Origin: Tabrizicola sp.
GTDB lineage: Bacteria > Pseudomonadota > Alphaproteobacteria > Rhodobacterales > Rhodobacteraceae
Length of the DNA stretch: 32,442 nt
Direction of reading: 5' to 3'
NCBI RefSeq assembly: GCF_016793705.1
Contig: NZ_JAEULO010000034.1
Location: forward strand, 1 to 32,442
Program-made: the position numbers and the translations under genes
The notes under the pieces: model-generated
Seen by the model: only the letters and a program-made list of their open reading frames with translations
The model's database searches: none
What the model was told of the DNA's origin: nothing
Shown here: piece by piece, positions 1-8,575 of the stretch
Numbering within the stretch: position 1 is the stretch's first letter
Layout of the letters: each line of letters starts with the position of its first letter

Positions 1-19
1 TCCGGCAAGGAGAAGCGAC

Positions 20-499
20 ATGAAACTGCATGAACTCGCCGACAACGAAGGCGCGGCGAAGAAGAAGAAGCGCGTGGCGCGCGGCCCGGGTTCGGGCAAG
101 GGCAAGACCGCCGGGCGCGGGATCAAGGGCCAGAAGTCCCGTTCGGGCGTCGCCCTGGGTGGCTACGAAGGCGGCCAGATGCCGCTCTACCGCCGCCTGC
201 CGAAGCGCGGCTTCACCAAGCCGAACAAGCTGCACTACTCGGTGGTCAACCTGGGCCTGATCGAGAAGTTCATCGCCGCCGGCAAGCTGAACGCCAAGGA
301 AGAGATCACCGAAGACGCGCTGGTCGCGGCGGGCGTGACCTCGAACAAGCGCGATGGCATCCGTGTGCTGGCCAAGGGCGAGCTGAAGTCCAAGGTCAAT
401 CTGGCCGTCACCGGCGCCTCGGCCTCGGCCGTGGAAGCGGTGGAAAAGGCCGGCGGCAAGATCACGCTGTTGGCCCCGGTCGCGGCTGCGGCTGAATAA
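20..499 (+). CDS. rplO: 50S ribosomal protein L15
   Basis: Structural protein of the large ribosomal subunit that binds 23S rRNA late in assembly. The 159-residue product has the L15 hallmarks: a basic, glycine-rich N-terminal arm (residues about 14-45, with [13 protein letters not shown] and GIKGQKSR) followed by [19 protein letters not shown]. The C-terminal globular half ends in an alanine-rich tail, and the length is normal for Alphaproteobacteria. An AAGGAG ribosome-binding site lies about 7 bases before the ATG. The gene is followed at 103 bp by secY, the usual spc-operon order. Nothing suggests damage. The identification is essentially certain from motifs and context. Confidence 0.98.
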   Translation: MKLHELADNEGAAKKKKRVARGPGSGKGKTAGRGIKGQKSRSGVALGGYEGGQMPLYRRLPKRGFTKPNKLHYSVVNLGLIEKFIAAGKLNAKEEITEDALVAAGVTSNKRDGIRVLAKGELKSKVNLAVTGASASAVEAVEKAGGKITLLAPVAAAAE

Positions 500-548
500 G
501 GGATTGTGAGCGGCCACGTCGTCGCTTACATCAGCTTCCAGTTTTCCC

Positions 549-581
549 GCGCCGCCGAACCGGAGAACGGTCCGGCGGCGC
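549..581 (+). terminator. GC-rich hairpin between rplO and secY
   Basis: Two 14-base arms (549-562 and 568-581) pair at 13 of 14 positions around a 5-base loop GAGAA. No T-run follows, so it is not a canonical intrinsic terminator. It sits 50 bases after the rplO stop and ends about 20 bases before the secY start. It could be an attenuator, a partial terminator that lowers secY expression relative to ribosomal proteins, or an RNA-processing or stability element. The structure is directly visible; the function is inferred. Confidence 0.55.
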
Positions 582-602
582 TTGGCTTGAAAGAGACCTG
601 AC

Positions 603-1973
603 ATGGCATCTGCTGCAGAGCAAATGGCGGCGAACCTAAGCTGGGGCATGCTCGGCAAGGCGACCGACCTGCGCCAACGCATCCTCTTCACGATCGGCCT
701 CCTGATCGTCTACCGGCTCGGCACCTATATCCCGGTTCCTGGCATCGACGGCGAGGCGCTGCGTCAGTTCATGGAGCGGGCGGGCCAGGGCATCGGCGGG
801 ATGCTGAACCTGTTCACCGGTGGCGCCGTCAAGCGGATGGGGATCTTCGCGCTGGGGATCATGCCCTACATCAGCGCCTCGATCATCGTGCAGCTTCTCT
901 CGACGATGTACGGCCCCTGGCAGCAACTGAAGAAAGAGGGCGAGCAGGGCCGCAAGAAGCTGAACCAGTTCACCCGCTACGGCACGGTGGCGTTGGCCAT
1001 CATGCAGGGCTACGGCATCGCCATGTCGATCCAGGGCGGTGGGCTGGCCCACAACCCGGGTCTGTTCTTCATCGCCTCCTGTGTCATCACGCTGGTCGGC
1101 GGCACGATGTTCCTGATGTGGCTGGGCGAGCAGATCACTGCGCGCGGCATCGGCAACGGCATCTCGCTGATCATCTTCGTCGGTATCGTGGCGGAAATTC
1201 CCGCCGCCCTCGTGCAGTTCTTCGAACAGGGCCGCTCCGGCGCGCTGTCGACCCCGGTGATCCTGGGGGTGATCCTGATGGTGATCGTCGTCATCGCCTT
1301 CGTCGTGTTCATGGAACGGGCGCTGCGCAAGATCTCCATCCTCTATCCCCGTCGTCAGGTCGGGATGAAGGTCTATGAGGGCGGGTCGTCGCACCTGCCG
1401 ATCAAGGTCAATCCGGCGGGGGTGATTCCGGCGATCTTCGCCTCGTCCATCCTGCTTCTGCCGACCACGGTCAGCACCTTCTCGGGCGGCGGGACCAACC
1501 CGGTGCTTTCGTGGCTCGCCGCGAACCTAGGCTATGGCCAGCCGCTGCACCTGGTGTTCCTGGCGGCGATGATCGTGTTCTTCGCCTATTTCTACACGCT
1601 GAACGTCTCGTTCAAGGTCGATGACGTGGCCGAGAACCTGAAGAACCAGAACGCCTCGGTCCCCGGGATCCGTCCCGGCAAGAAGACCGAGGAATATCTG
1701 GAATACGTGGTGAACCGCGTCCTGGTCCTGGGCTCGGCCTATCTGGCGGCGGTCTGCCTGCTGCCCGAAATCCTGATCAGCCGCGTCGGCATCCCGTTCT
1801 ACTTCGGCGGCACTTCGGTGCTGATCGTGGTCTCGGTCACGATGGACACCATCCAGCAGGTCCAGTCGCATCTTCTGGCGCACCAGTACGAGGCGCTGAT
1901 CGAGAAATCGCAGCTCCGCGGTCGCAAGAAGCCGGGCGCCAAATCGGCGCCGAAGGCCCCGGCGCGGCGCTGA
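603..1973 (+). CDS. secY: Protein translocase subunit SecY
   Basis: Channel-forming subunit of the inner-membrane SecYEG translocon. The 456-residue protein has the expected ten hydrophobic segments. The N-terminal cytoplasmic helix is followed by the first membrane span at about residues 25-45, and the conserved [13 protein letters not shown] segment comes directly after it. Further family motifs are [15 protein letters not shown], the [11 protein letters not shown] segment and [15 protein letters not shown]. The C-terminal tail is basic (RGRKKPGAK). The length is typical of alphaproteobacterial SecY. An AAAGAG sequence about 7 bases upstream can serve as ribosome-binding site. The stop codon is 5 bp from the adk start, so the two genes are co-transcribed and probably translationally coupled. 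Confidence 0.98.
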   Translation: MASAAEQMAANLSWGMLGKATDLRQRILFTIGLLIVYRLGTYIPVPGIDGEALRQFMERAGQGIGGMLNLFTGGAVKRMGIFALGIMPYISASIIVQLLSTMYGPWQQLKKEGEQGRKKLNQFTRYGTVALAIMQGYGIAMSIQGGGLAHNPGLFFIASCVITLVGGTMFLMWLGEQITARGIGNGISLIIFVGIVAEIPAALVQFFEQGRSGALSTPVILGVILMVIVVIAFVVFMERALRKISILYPRRQVGMKVYEGGSSHLPIKVNPAGVIPAIFASSILLLPTTVSTFSGGGTNPVLSWLAANLGYGQPLHLVFLAAMIVFFAYFYTLNVSFKVDDVAENLKNQNASVPGIRPGKKTEEYLEYVVNRVLVLGSAYLAAVCLLPEILISRVGIPFYFGGTSVLIVVSVTMDTIQQVQSHLLAHQYEALIEKSQLRGRKKPGAKSAPKAPARR

Positions 1974-1978
1974 CCCAG

Positions 1979-2629
1979 ATGCCGAACATCATCCTTCTGG
2001 GGCCGCCAGGCGCGGGCAAGGGAACGCAGGCCAAACGGCTGGAAGAGTCGCGCGGCATGGTGCAGCTTTCCACCGGCGACATGCTGAAGGAGGCCATCGC
2101 CAAGGGCACCGAGCTGGGCCGCCGCGTCGAAGGCATCATGGCGCGGGGCGAGCTGGTGACCGACGAAATCGTCATCGGCCTGATCGAGGCGAAGATGAAA
2201 GACGGCGCCCGGGGCGGCTTCATCTTCGATGGCTTCCCGCGCACGCTGAATCAGGCCGATGCGTTGGGCGAACTGATGACCCGCACGGGTGCGACGCTGG
2301 ACAGCGTCATCGAGATGCAGGTCGACGATGCAGCCCTGGTCGCGCGGATCACCGGCCGCTTCACCTGCGGCAACTGCGGGGCGGTCTATCACGATGTCAC
2401 CCACCCGACGAAGGTTGCGGGCACCTGCGACGTTTGCGGCAGTACGAACCTGAAGCGGCGGGCCGACGACAACGAGGAAACCCTCAAGACCCGGTTGATG
2501 GAATATTACAAGAAGACCTCGCCTTTGATCGGCTATTACTACGCCAAGGGGCAGCTTTCCGCCGTCGACGGTCTGGCCGAGGTGGAGGCCGTTGCCGAGG
2601 CCATCGCCAAGGTTCTTGACAAAGCCTGA
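1979..2629 (+). CDS. adk: Adenylate kinase, long zinc-binding form
   Basis: Catalyses ATP + AMP to 2 ADP in the cytoplasm. The 216-residue product starts with the P-loop GPPGAGKGT (residues 7-15) and contains the AMP-binding segment STGDML and the DGFPRT motif. It has a long LID domain with four cysteines in two CxxC pairs (CGNC and CDVC, separated by 16 residues), a structural zinc site. Gram-negative Adk more often has a non-cysteine LID, but Cys4 forms are frequent in Alphaproteobacteria. The conserved [13 protein letters not shown] stretch follows. The start lies 5 bp after secY. The secY-adk-rpsM order is standard for this class. Confidence 0.98.
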   Translation: MPNIILLGPPGAGKGTQAKRLEESRGMVQLSTGDMLKEAIAKGTELGRRVEGIMARGELVTDEIVIGLIEAKMKDGARGGFIFDGFPRTLNQADALGELMTRTGATLDSVIEMQVDDAALVARITGRFTCGNCGAVYHDVTHPTKVAGTCDVCGSTNLKRRADDNEETLKTRLMEYYKKTSPLIGYYYAKGQLSAVDGLAEVEAVAEAIAKVLDKA

Positions 2630-2647
2630 AAAACTGATCTCGCGGCC

Positions 2648-2676
2648 TTGACGGCCCCGGGAAAAGCCCCTAATGC
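2648..2676 (+). promoter_or_regulatory. Predicted sigma-70 promoter upstream of rpsM
   Basis: TTGACG at 2648-2653 and TAATGC at 2671-2676 are separated by exactly 17 bp, close to the housekeeping consensus. The site lies in the 180-bp adk-rpsM gap, so transcription would start near 2683 and give a leader of about 125 nt before the TTG start of rpsM. That leader could hold a ribosomal-protein feedback site, but I see no structure I can name. This is a pattern match only. Confidence 0.5.
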
Positions 2677-2809
2677 ACGGCGTCCCGCGGTGGAATCGCC
2701 TTGCGGGCCTTCCATATTGGAAGTTCGTATCGCCGGGTGAACAGCCCGTGCGGTGTTGTGAAAAAAGGTTCTGGCACTACGGAACCGCAACCGAAGAAGG
2801 ACGACACGT

Positions 2810-3178
2810 TTGGCACGTATTGCTGGCGTCAACATTCCGACCGCGAAACGGGTTCCGATCGCGCTGACCTACATCACCGGGATCGGGCCGACCACGGCCG
2901 AAACAATCTGCGAGGCGCTGAAGATCGACCGCGCCCGCCGGGTGAACCAGCTGACCGACAGCGAGGTTCTGGCGATCCGCGAGTACATCGACGCGAACCT
3001 GACCGTCGAGGGCGACCTGCGCCGCGAAGTCACGATGAACATCAAGCGTCTGATGGACCTTGGCTGCTACCGTGGCCTGCGTCACCGCAAGGGCCTGCCG
3101 GTTCGCGGCCAGCGCACGCACACCAACGCCCGCACCCGCAAAGGCCCCGCGAAGGCCATTGCCGGCAAGAAGAAATAA
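2810..3178 (+). CDS. rpsM: 30S ribosomal protein S13
   Basis: Protein of the small-subunit head that contacts the P-site tRNA and the A-site finger bridge. The 122-residue product begins [15 protein letters not shown], contains the helix-two-turn-helix region ([14 protein letters not shown]) and ends in the basic tail [23 protein letters not shown], all diagnostic of S13. The start codon is TTG: the conserved ARIAGV N terminus follows it directly, a GAAGAAGGA ribosome-binding site lies about 8 bases upstream, and no ATG or GTG is placed to give that terminus. A rare start codon on a highly expressed gene may help tune its level. rpsK follows after 13 bp. Confidence 0.97.
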   Translation: MARIAGVNIPTAKRVPIALTYITGIGPTTAETICEALKIDRARRVNQLTDSEVLAIREYIDANLTVEGDLRREVTMNIKRLMDLGCYRGLRHRKGLPVRGQRTHTNARTRKGPAKAIAGKKK

Positions 3179-3191
3179 GGGGTCTTGAGAT

Positions 3192-3587
3192 ATGGCACGT
3201 GATACCAAGACCGCCCGCACGAAGAAAAAAGAACGCAAGAACATCGCCGCCGGCGTGGCGCATGTGAACTCGTCGTTCAACAACACCAAGATCCTGATCT
3301 CGGACGTCCAGGGCAACGCGATCTCGTGGTCGTCTTCGGGCACCATGGGCTTCAAGGGCTCGCGCAAGTCGACGCCCTATGCCGCCCAGATGGCTGCCGA
3401 AGACGCGGGCCGCAAGGCGCAGGAACATGGCGTCCGCACGCTGGAAGTCGAAGTGCAGGGCCCGGGTTCGGGCCGTGAATCGGCGCTGCGCGCCCTGGCG
3501 GCCGTTGGCTTCCAGATCACCTCGATCCGCGACGTGACCCCGCTGGCGCACAACGGTTGCCGCCCGCCGAAGCGCCGCCGCGTCTAA
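3192..3587 (+). CDS. rpsK: 30S ribosomal protein S11
   Basis: Platform protein of the 30S subunit near the E site, interacting with S7 and the 3' end of 16S rRNA. The 131-residue product shows the S11 core: [38 protein letters not shown] and the conserved C-terminal [20 protein letters not shown]. The slightly extended lysine/arginine-rich N terminus ([17 protein letters not shown]) is normal in Alphaproteobacteria. It sits 13 bp after rpsM, so the two are co-transcribed. A strong hairpin followed by four T residues comes right after the stop and separates this gene from rpoA. Confidence 0.98.
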   Translation: MARDTKTARTKKKERKNIAAGVAHVNSSFNNTKILISDVQGNAISWSSSGTMGFKGSRKSTPYAAQMAAEDAGRKAQEHGVRTLEVEVQGPGSGRESALRALAAVGFQITSIRDVTPLAHNGCRPPKRRRV

Positions 3588-3601
3588 GGCACTGATTTCG
3601 G

Positions 3602-3638
3602 CCGGGCCGTGGGGGATGTTCCCTCACGGCCCGGTTTT
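3602..3638 (+). terminator. Intrinsic terminator or attenuator between rpsK and rpoA
   Basis: CCGGGCCGTG (3602-3611) pairs perfectly with CACGGCCCGG (3625-3634). The stem can be extended inwards by G-rich/C-rich bases to about 14 pairs including one wobble. TTTT follows immediately (3635-3638). This is a convincing factor-independent terminator shape, yet it lies inside the ribosomal operon 71 bp before the rpoA start. It probably acts as a partial terminator that adjusts RNA polymerase alpha relative to S13/S11, or rpoA has its own promoter between 3639 and 3708. I could not identify a good promoter there. Confidence 0.7.
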
Positions 3639-3708
3639 CGTCGTTTACGATCCTCGGGCGTCCGCCAGCTTTCGGACATCGGCAGCGGACAAGAATAGGG
3701 GCTTCAGA

Positions 3709-4725
3709 ATGATCCACAAGAACTGGCAGGAACTCATCAAGCCGACGCAGCTGGTCGTGCGTCCGGGGGCCGATGCCGCCCGCGTCGCGACGGTCATCGC
3801 CGAGCCCCTGGAGCGTGGCTTCGGCCTGACGCTGGGCAACGCGCTGCGCCGCGTGCTGATGTCCTCGCTGCAGGGGGGGGCGATCACCTCCGTCCAGATC
3901 GACAACGTGCTGCACGAGTTCTCGTCGGTCGCCGGTGTCCGCGAGGATGTGACCGACATCGTCCTGAACCTGAAGGGCGTCAGCATCAAGATGGATGTGG
4001 ACGGGCCGAAGCGGCTGTCGATCTCGGCCAAGGGGCCGGGCGTGGTGACGGCGGGCGAGATCTCGGAATCGAACGGCATCGAGGTCCTGAACAAGGACCA
4101 CGTGATCTGCCACCTGGACGAAGGCGCCGACGTGTTCATGGAGCTGACCGTGAACACCGGCAAGGGCTATGTCTCGGCCGACAAGAACCGCCCGGAAGAT
4201 GCGCCGATTGGTCTGATCCCGATCGACGCGATCTATTCGCCGGTGAAGAAGGTGTCGTATGAAGTCACCCCGACCCGCGAGGGCCAGGTGCTGGACTATG
4301 ACAAGCTGACGATGCGGATCGAGACGGATGGCAGCCTGACGCCGGACGACGCGGTGGCCTATGCCGCGCGCATCCTGCAGGACCAGCTGTCGATCTTCGT
4401 CAACTTCGAGGAACCGGAATCGGCCAAGGTCGGCGAGATCGACTCGGGGCTCGAGTTCAACCCGCTGCTGCTGAAGAAGGTGGACGAGCTGGAGCTTTCG
4501 GTCCGTTCGGCCAACTGCCTGAAGAACGACAACATCGTCTATATCGGCGATCTGATCCAGAAGACCGAAGCAGAAATGCTGCGCACCCCGAACTTCGGCC
4601 GCAAGTCGCTGAACGAGATCAAGGAAGTGCTCTCGGGCATGGGCCTGCATCTTGGCATGGACGTCGAAAGCTGGCCGCCGGAGAACATCGAGGACCTGGC
4701 GAAACGGTTCGAGGACCAATTCTAA
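3709..4725 (+). CDS. rpoA: DNA-directed RNA polymerase subunit alpha
   Basis: Assembly scaffold of RNA polymerase and target of activators and UP elements. The chosen ATG gives 338 residues starting [15 protein letters not shown], the usual alphaproteobacterial N terminus. An upstream in-frame ATG at 3616 lies inside the preceding terminator stem and would add a 31-residue unconserved extension, so it was rejected. The N-terminal dimerisation domain (about 1-235) contains [20 protein letters not shown] linker leads to the C-terminal DNA-binding domain (about 260-325) with [18 protein letters not shown] and [17 protein letters not shown] hairpin and then rplQ follow. Confidence 0.98.
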   Translation: MIHKNWQELIKPTQLVVRPGADAARVATVIAEPLERGFGLTLGNALRRVLMSSLQGGAITSVQIDNVLHEFSSVAGVREDVTDIVLNLKGVSIKMDVDGPKRLSISAKGPGVVTAGEISESNGIEVLNKDHVICHLDEGADVFMELTVNTGKGYVSADKNRPEDAPIGLIPIDAIYSPVKKVSYEVTPTREGQVLDYDKLTMRIETDGSLTPDDAVAYAARILQDQLSIFVNFEEPESAKVGEIDSGLEFNPLLLKKVDELELSVRSANCLKNDNIVYIGDLIQKTEAEMLRTPNFGRKSLNEIKEVLSGMGLHLGMDVESWPPENIEDLAKRFEDQF

Positions 4726-4730
4726 GCGTC

Positions 4731-4768
4731 GGTCTGAAGCCCGACCTACGTAGGCCGGGCTTCAGACC
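4731..4768 (+). terminator. Long perfect hairpin between rpoA and rplQ
   Basis: GGTCTGAAGCCCG (4731-4743) pairs perfectly with CGGGCTTCAGACC (4756-4768). After one mismatch, the inner bases CCTA/TAGG also pair, giving about 17 pairs. No T-run follows, so efficient intrinsic termination is unlikely. It starts 6 bases after the rpoA stop. A role in partial termination, RNA processing or 3'-end protection of the rpoA message is possible. The rest of the 154-bp gap holds only the rplQ ribosome-binding site. Confidence 0.6.
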
Positions 4769-4879
4769 GGCTTACGAAATGCCCGGGCTGATCCGGGGAA
4801 CCCTGGGCAATCCCGCCCCAACGACGCCGACCGCACGCACGGGCGGCAACACAAAGTATAAAGACGTAAGGAGACCATC

Positions 4880-5293
4880 ATGCGTCACGCCCGCGGCTAC
4901 CGCCGCCTGAACCGTACCCACGAACACCGCAAGGCGCTGTTCGCCAACATGGCCGGCTCGTTGATCGAGCATGAGCAGATCAAGACGACTCTGCCCAAAG
5001 CCAAGGAACTGCGCCCGATCGTCGAGAAGCTGATCACGCTTGCCAAGCGCGGCGATCTGCACGCCCGTCGCCAGGCCGACGCGCAGCTCAAGGAAGACAA
5101 GCATGTCGCGCGCCTGTTCGAGATCCTCGGCCCGCGCTACAAGGACCGTCAGGGCGGCTATGTCCGCATCCTGAAAGCCGGGTTCCGCTATGGTGACATG
5201 GCGCCGATGGCGATCATCGAATTCGTCGACCGCGATACCTCGGCCAAGGGCGCTGCTGACCATGCGCGGGCCGAATCGGCGGAAAACGCCTGA
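4880..5293 (+). CDS. rplQ: 50S ribosomal protein L17
   Basis: Large-subunit protein near the peptide exit tunnel. The 137-residue product starts [20 protein letters not shown] and continues with [44 protein letters not shown], all characteristic of L17. The C terminus has the usual [15 protein letters not shown] followed by a short variable alanine-rich tail. A strong AAGGAG ribosome-binding site sits about 6 bases before the ATG. It is the last gene of the ribosomal cluster and is followed 26 bp later by an 11-bp terminator stem. Confidence 0.98.
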   Translation: MRHARGYRRLNRTHEHRKALFANMAGSLIEHEQIKTTLPKAKELRPIVEKLITLAKRGDLHARRQADAQLKEDKHVARLFEILGPRYKDRQGGYVRILKAGFRYGDMAPMAIIEFVDRDTSAKGAADHARAESAENA

Positions 5294-5319
5294 CCTTCGG
5301 TTGCACGCATCCCGTAACT

Positions 5320-5345
5320 CAAGGCCCGCCACCTGGCGGGCCTTG
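5320..5345 (+). terminator. Terminator after rplQ
   Basis: An 11-bp perfect stem, CAAGGCCCGCC paired with GGCGGGCCTTG, has a 4-base loop ACCT and lies 26 bp after the rplQ stop. It is not followed by a strong T-run, but it is well placed to end the alpha operon. It also forms the boundary between the ribosomal cluster and the quorum-sensing genes. Confidence 0.7.
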
Positions 5346-5445
5346 GTCATTGAAGGGGTGGCGTTTTGTCCCGGGTGCCCCAAATCTCTATGATAAGTTG
5401 CTGTAACGCTTGAAAACTGGTTCCTGAGGTTGAAGATGACACTAG

Positions 5446-6075
5446 ATGGGAACAACCGTGTCGATGTCACAGAGTAAACGATTGACCGAGCTTTACGAAG
5501 AACTGGGAGAGTTGGCGCCGCAGGGATATGCCGTTGGTCTGCACATCCGCTTCGCCAGCCCGCTGATCTATCACAGTCGCTACCCCGAAGCATGGGTCGA
5601 GTATTACAATTCGCACTCCTACTATCTGAGGGATCCGGTGATCTTCTGGGGGATTGGAACCACAGGAACACGCCGATGGAGCGAAATCCCGCTTCCGGAC
5701 CCGTTCGATCTATTGAAGAAGGCCGCCAGCTACGGCATGCGCTATGGCGCGGTATCTTCCTACGGCCCCATTACGTCGCGCTCGATGGCCGGGATCACCC
5801 GGAACGACCGCGAGTTCACCGATGAAGAGATGGAACGTCTGGCCGATATCACTGCGCGCCTGCATATCGCGGCGAAACCACCCTCGGAACTGACGAAAGC
5901 GCAAATCGAAGCGCTGCAATGCATTGCAAATGGGGACCGTCACACTGCTGCCGCGGCAAAACTCGGGATCTCGGAAAGTGCCTTCAAGGCAAGGCTGAAC
6001 TCGGCACGAATCAGGCTTGAGGCTCGAACCGCAGCGGAGGCTCTGAGAAAGGCGCGCGAATACCGTCTGCTCTGA
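5446..6075 (+). CDS. LuxR-family acyl-homoserine-lactone-responsive regulator
   Basis: Transcription factor expected to bind an acyl-homoserine lactone (AHL) and DNA. The 209-residue protein has an N-terminal autoinducer-binding domain (about 20-145) that keeps the TraR-type pocket residues at correct spacing: W50xxxY54, D63-P64 and W78. The C-terminal LuxR helix-turn-helix (about 150-205) shows LTKAQIEALQCIANG and AAKLGISESAFKARL. It is shorter than typical LuxR proteins (about 235-250). The start is uncertain: GTG 5458 and ATG 5464 are in-frame alternatives with similarly weak ribosome-binding sites. The luxI gene starts 51 bp downstream, so this is a cognate pair, probably co-transcribed. 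I saw no convincing lux box upstream. Confidence 0.9.
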   Translation: MGTTVSMSQSKRLTELYEELGELAPQGYAVGLHIRFASPLIYHSRYPEAWVEYYNSHSYYLRDPVIFWGIGTTGTRRWSEIPLPDPFDLLKKAASYGMRYGAVSSYGPITSRSMAGITRNDREFTDEEMERLADITARLHIAAKPPSELTKAQIEALQCIANGDRHTAAAAKLGISESAFKARLNSARIRLEARTAAEALRKAREYRLL

Positions 6076-6126
6076 AGTGTGTCTGGTCTTCCTCTGGCCG
6101 TCGAACGACAAAAGAAGGAGACGAAA

Positions 6127-6714
6127 ATGGAAGTCACGACCCTCTCTTACGAGAACCTGCATAACCACGGCGAGTTGTTCGCCAACATGTTCCGCGCGCG
6201 CCATCGCGCCTTCATCCAGCACAACAAGTGGGACCTGCCGCAATCGAACGGCATGGAATTCGATCAGTACGACACTCCGGCCAGCCGCTGGGTTGCGGTG
6301 CATGAGAATGGCGAAGTGCTGGCGGGCATCCGGTTGACACCGACGACCCACCGCTGCGGCATCTACAGCTACATGATCCGCGACGCGCAGCGCGGCCTGC
6401 TGGAAACCATCCCGAGCAACCTGCTGGACATGCCTGCCCCGGTGGCGGACCACATCTGGGAAAGCAGCCGGGTCTTCGTGTCCGAGGCGGTTCCGGCGGC
6501 CATCCGTCTGCGGGTCCAACTGCAACTGCGCCAGGAAATGGTGAACGCCGCACGAGACCTGGGGGCGACCACGGTCCTGGGGCTGATCCCGGAAGCCTCG
6601 CGACGGATCGGTCGCCGCGTGGGCCTGGAATGCGAACCCGCCGGGCCGATCCTGAATTTCGACGGGCTGGATTGCGTCTGCGTCACGATCAACCTTGCTG
6701 CCAAGATGCATTGA
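6127..6714 (+). CDS. LuxI-family acyl-homoserine-lactone synthase
   Basis: Makes an AHL signal from S-adenosylmethionine and an acyl-ACP or acyl-CoA. The 195-residue product keeps the invariant LuxI residues in order: R25, F29, W35, D46, D49, R69, E112 and R115 (in WESSRVF). The ATG at 6127 was chosen because AAGGAG lies about 7 bases before it and the protein then has a normal LuxI length. An in-frame ATG at 6079 adds 16 residues without a good ribosome-binding site. It follows the luxR-type gene in the same orientation. The acyl chain cannot be deduced from sequence. Rhodobacter homologues such as CerI and GtaI make long-chain AHLs, which is only suggestive here. Confidence 0.93.
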   Translation: MEVTTLSYENLHNHGELFANMFRARHRAFIQHNKWDLPQSNGMEFDQYDTPASRWVAVHENGEVLAGIRLTPTTHRCGIYSYMIRDAQRGLLETIPSNLLDMPAPVADHIWESSRVFVSEAVPAAIRLRVQLQLRQEMVNAARDLGATTVLGLIPEASRRIGRRVGLECEPAGPILNFDGLDCVCVTINLAAKMH

Positions 6715-6715
6715 C

Positions 6716-6744
6716 GCCGGGCCGGAGATGGGCTCGGTCCCGGC
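6716..6744 (+). terminator. Possible hairpin after luxI
   Basis: GCCGGGCCG (6716-6724) pairs with CGGTCCCGGC (6735-6744) if one base is bulged out, with a 10-base loop. It begins two bases after the luxI stop. There is no T-run. It could terminate the luxRI transcript and separate it from rarA, but the stem is imperfect. Confidence 0.35.
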
Positions 6745-6826
6745 GGCTGTGGCGCAGGACGTGTCCTGCAAGCGCCGCGCGGTCGAATGCACCATGCTCT
6801 GACGTCCGTCGCCCTGAAGGAGAGTG

Positions 6827-8140
6827 ATGGCCGATCTCTTCGATACGCCCGACGCCGGGTCTCGCCCCAGTGGCCCCCGCCCGCTGGCCGACAGGCTGCG
6901 GCCGAAATCGCTGTCCGAGGTGATCGGGCAGGAGAAGGTCCTGTCCCGCGACGGCCCGTTGGGCGCAATGCTGGCGGCGGGGTCCCTGTCCTCGCTGATC
7001 CTCTGGGGTCCGCCGGGGGTGGGCAAGACAACCATCGCGCGCTTGCTGGCCGATGAGACCGATCTGCATTTCGTGCAAGTCAGCGCGATCTTCACCGGAG
7101 TGCCGGAACTGCGGAAGGTGTTCGACGCGGCGAAGCTTCGTCGGCAGAACGGCAAGGGGACGCTGCTTTTCGTCGACGAGATTCACCGTTTCAACAAGGC
7201 GCAGCAAGATGGTTTCCTGCCGCATATGGAGGACGGGACGATCCTGCTGGTCGGAGCGACGACCGAGAACCCAAGTTTCGAGCTGAACGCAGCGCTTCTG
7301 TCGCGAAGCCAAGTCATTGTGCTGGAGCGGCTTTCCCTGGCTGACCTGGAGCGCCTGGCGCAAAGGGCAGAGAAGGAACTGGGCCGGGCACTGCCCCTGA
7401 AGGGCGAGGCGCGCGAGGCGATGCTGGAGATGGCTGATGGCGACGGCCGGGCGCTTCTGAACCTGATCGAGCAGGTTGCGGCCTGGAAAGTCGAGGGCAC
7501 GCTGACCCGCGACCAACTTTCGCAGCGGCTGATGCGGCGGGCGGCGAAATACGACAAGTCGGGGGATGAGCATTACAACCTGATCAGTGCCTTGCACAAA
7601 TCGGTGCGGGGGTCGGACCCGGATGCCGCCCTTTACTGGTTCGCCCGGATGCTGGAGGGCGGTGAGGACCCCCGCTTCCTGGCGCGGCGGATCACCCGCA
7701 TGGCGGTGGAGGACATCGGGCTGGCGGATCCGCAGGCCGAGGCGATCTGTCTTGACGGATGGCAGACTTATGAGCGGCTGGGTTCGCCCGAGGGGGAGCT
7801 GGCGCTGGCACAGGCGGTGGTCTATCTGGCGCTCGCACCGAAATCGAATGCGGTCTATACGGCCTACAAGGCGGCGCGCGGGGCGGCGCGGGAGACGGGT
7901 AGCCTGATGCCACCGAAGCACATCCTGAACGCGCCGACGCGAATGATGAAGGACCATGGCTATGGCGCTGGCTATGCCTATGACCACGACGCCGAGGACG
8001 GGTTTTCGGGGCAGAACTATTTCCCCGAGGGCATGAAGCGGCCGGTCTGGTATCTGCCGCCAGAACGCGGGTTTGAGCGCGAGCTGAAGAAGCGGGTGGA
8101 GTATTTCGCCAAGCTCCGGTCCAAACGCCACGACGGGTGA
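6827..8140 (+). CDS. rarA: Replication-associated recombination protein A (RarA/MgsA), AAA+ ATPase
   Basis: ATPase acting at stalled replication forks, related to eukaryotic WRNIP1/Mgs1 and to clamp-loader subunits. The 437-residue protein has the N-terminal PLADRLRPKSLSEVIGQ motif and Walker A GPPGVGKTT (61-69). Walker B is LLFVDEIHRFN (D117, E118), followed by the sensor-1 region LLVGATTENPSFELN. The C-terminal tetramerisation half contains DEHYNLISALHKSVRGSDPDAALYW split into its usual submotifs, and ends with GFERELKKRVEYF. ATG 6827 was chosen; a GTG one codon earlier is too close to the AAGGAGA site. Probably its own transcription unit, as 112 bp separate it from luxI. Confidence 0.95.
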   Translation: MADLFDTPDAGSRPSGPRPLADRLRPKSLSEVIGQEKVLSRDGPLGAMLAAGSLSSLILWGPPGVGKTTIARLLADETDLHFVQVSAIFTGVPELRKVFDAAKLRRQNGKGTLLFVDEIHRFNKAQQDGFLPHMEDGTILLVGATTENPSFELNAALLSRSQVIVLERLSLADLERLAQRAEKELGRALPLKGEAREAMLEMADGDGRALLNLIEQVAAWKVEGTLTRDQLSQRLMRRAAKYDKSGDEHYNLISALHKSVRGSDPDAALYWFARMLEGGEDPRFLARRITRMAVEDIGLADPQAEAICLDGWQTYERLGSPEGELALAQAVVYLALAPKSNAVYTAYKAARGAARETGSLMPPKHILNAPTRMMKDHGYGAGYAYDHDAEDGFSGQNYFPEGMKRPVWYLPPERGFERELKKRVEYFAKLRSKRHDG

Positions 8141-8224
8141 TCCCGGACAACGCAGGACTGGCAGGAGGCAGGCAATCCCTGGCCCCGGATTGACAATCAG
8201 ACCCTCCCGCCGCAAACGAGACCC

Positions 8225-8575
8225 ATGTCCCAGACTCTTCCTCTCATCGCTCTTGGTGGTGCCATCGGCTCGGTGCTGCGCTACCTGTTCATCGCAGCCT
8301 TGGGGGCACCCTGGGGGACGGCGGGGGTCAACGTGTTGGGCAGCCTTACCATCGGGGTGCTTTTCGTCCTGCTCGACGCCCGCGTTGGCTGGCAGTTGCT
8401 CCTGATGACCGGTGTCATGGGCGGCTTTACCACCTTCTCGGCCTTCTCGCTGGACACGCTGAAGCTGATGCAGCAGGGACAGCCGGTGCAGGCTGCCGCC
8501 TATGTCCTGGCCTCGGTTGCGCTCTCCCTGATCGCCGTAGCACTTGGCGTGGCCATAGCCCGGAGCCTGACATGA
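8225..8575 (+). CDS. crcB: Fluoride ion channel CrcB/Fluc
   Basis: Small membrane protein that dimerises to export fluoride. The 116-residue product has four hydrophobic segments and the family signatures GGAIGSVLRY near the N terminus, GVNVLGSLTIG, and GVMGGFTTFSAFSLDT in the third segment, which holds the fluoride-lining phenylalanines and the central sodium site. It follows rarA after 84 bp and overlaps the next gene by 4 nt. No clear fluoride riboswitch is visible upstream. A TTGACA at 8190-8195 lies nearby, but without a matching -10 box. The ribosome-binding site is weak (GAG). Confidence 0.95.
   Translation: MSQTLPLIALGGAIGSVLRYLFIAALGAPWGTAGVNVLGSLTIGVLFVLLDARVGWQLLLMTGVMGGFTTFSAFSLDTLKLMQQGQPVQAAAYVLASVALSLIAVALGVAIARSLT

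Noticed and set aside
5346-5445. lux box upstream of the luxR-type gene
   Set aside because: The best candidate, around 5415-5431, has only three matching outer base pairs and no CTG-N10-CAG core.
6689-8215. Minus-strand open frame opposite rarA
   Set aside because: Shadow of the rarA frame; no domain motifs and no ribosome-binding site that stands out.
8141-8224. Fluoride riboswitch or strong promoter upstream of crcB
   Set aside because: The 84-bp gap lacks the conserved fluoride-aptamer core as I remember it. TTGACA at 8190-8195 has no acceptable -10 box at 16-18 bp.
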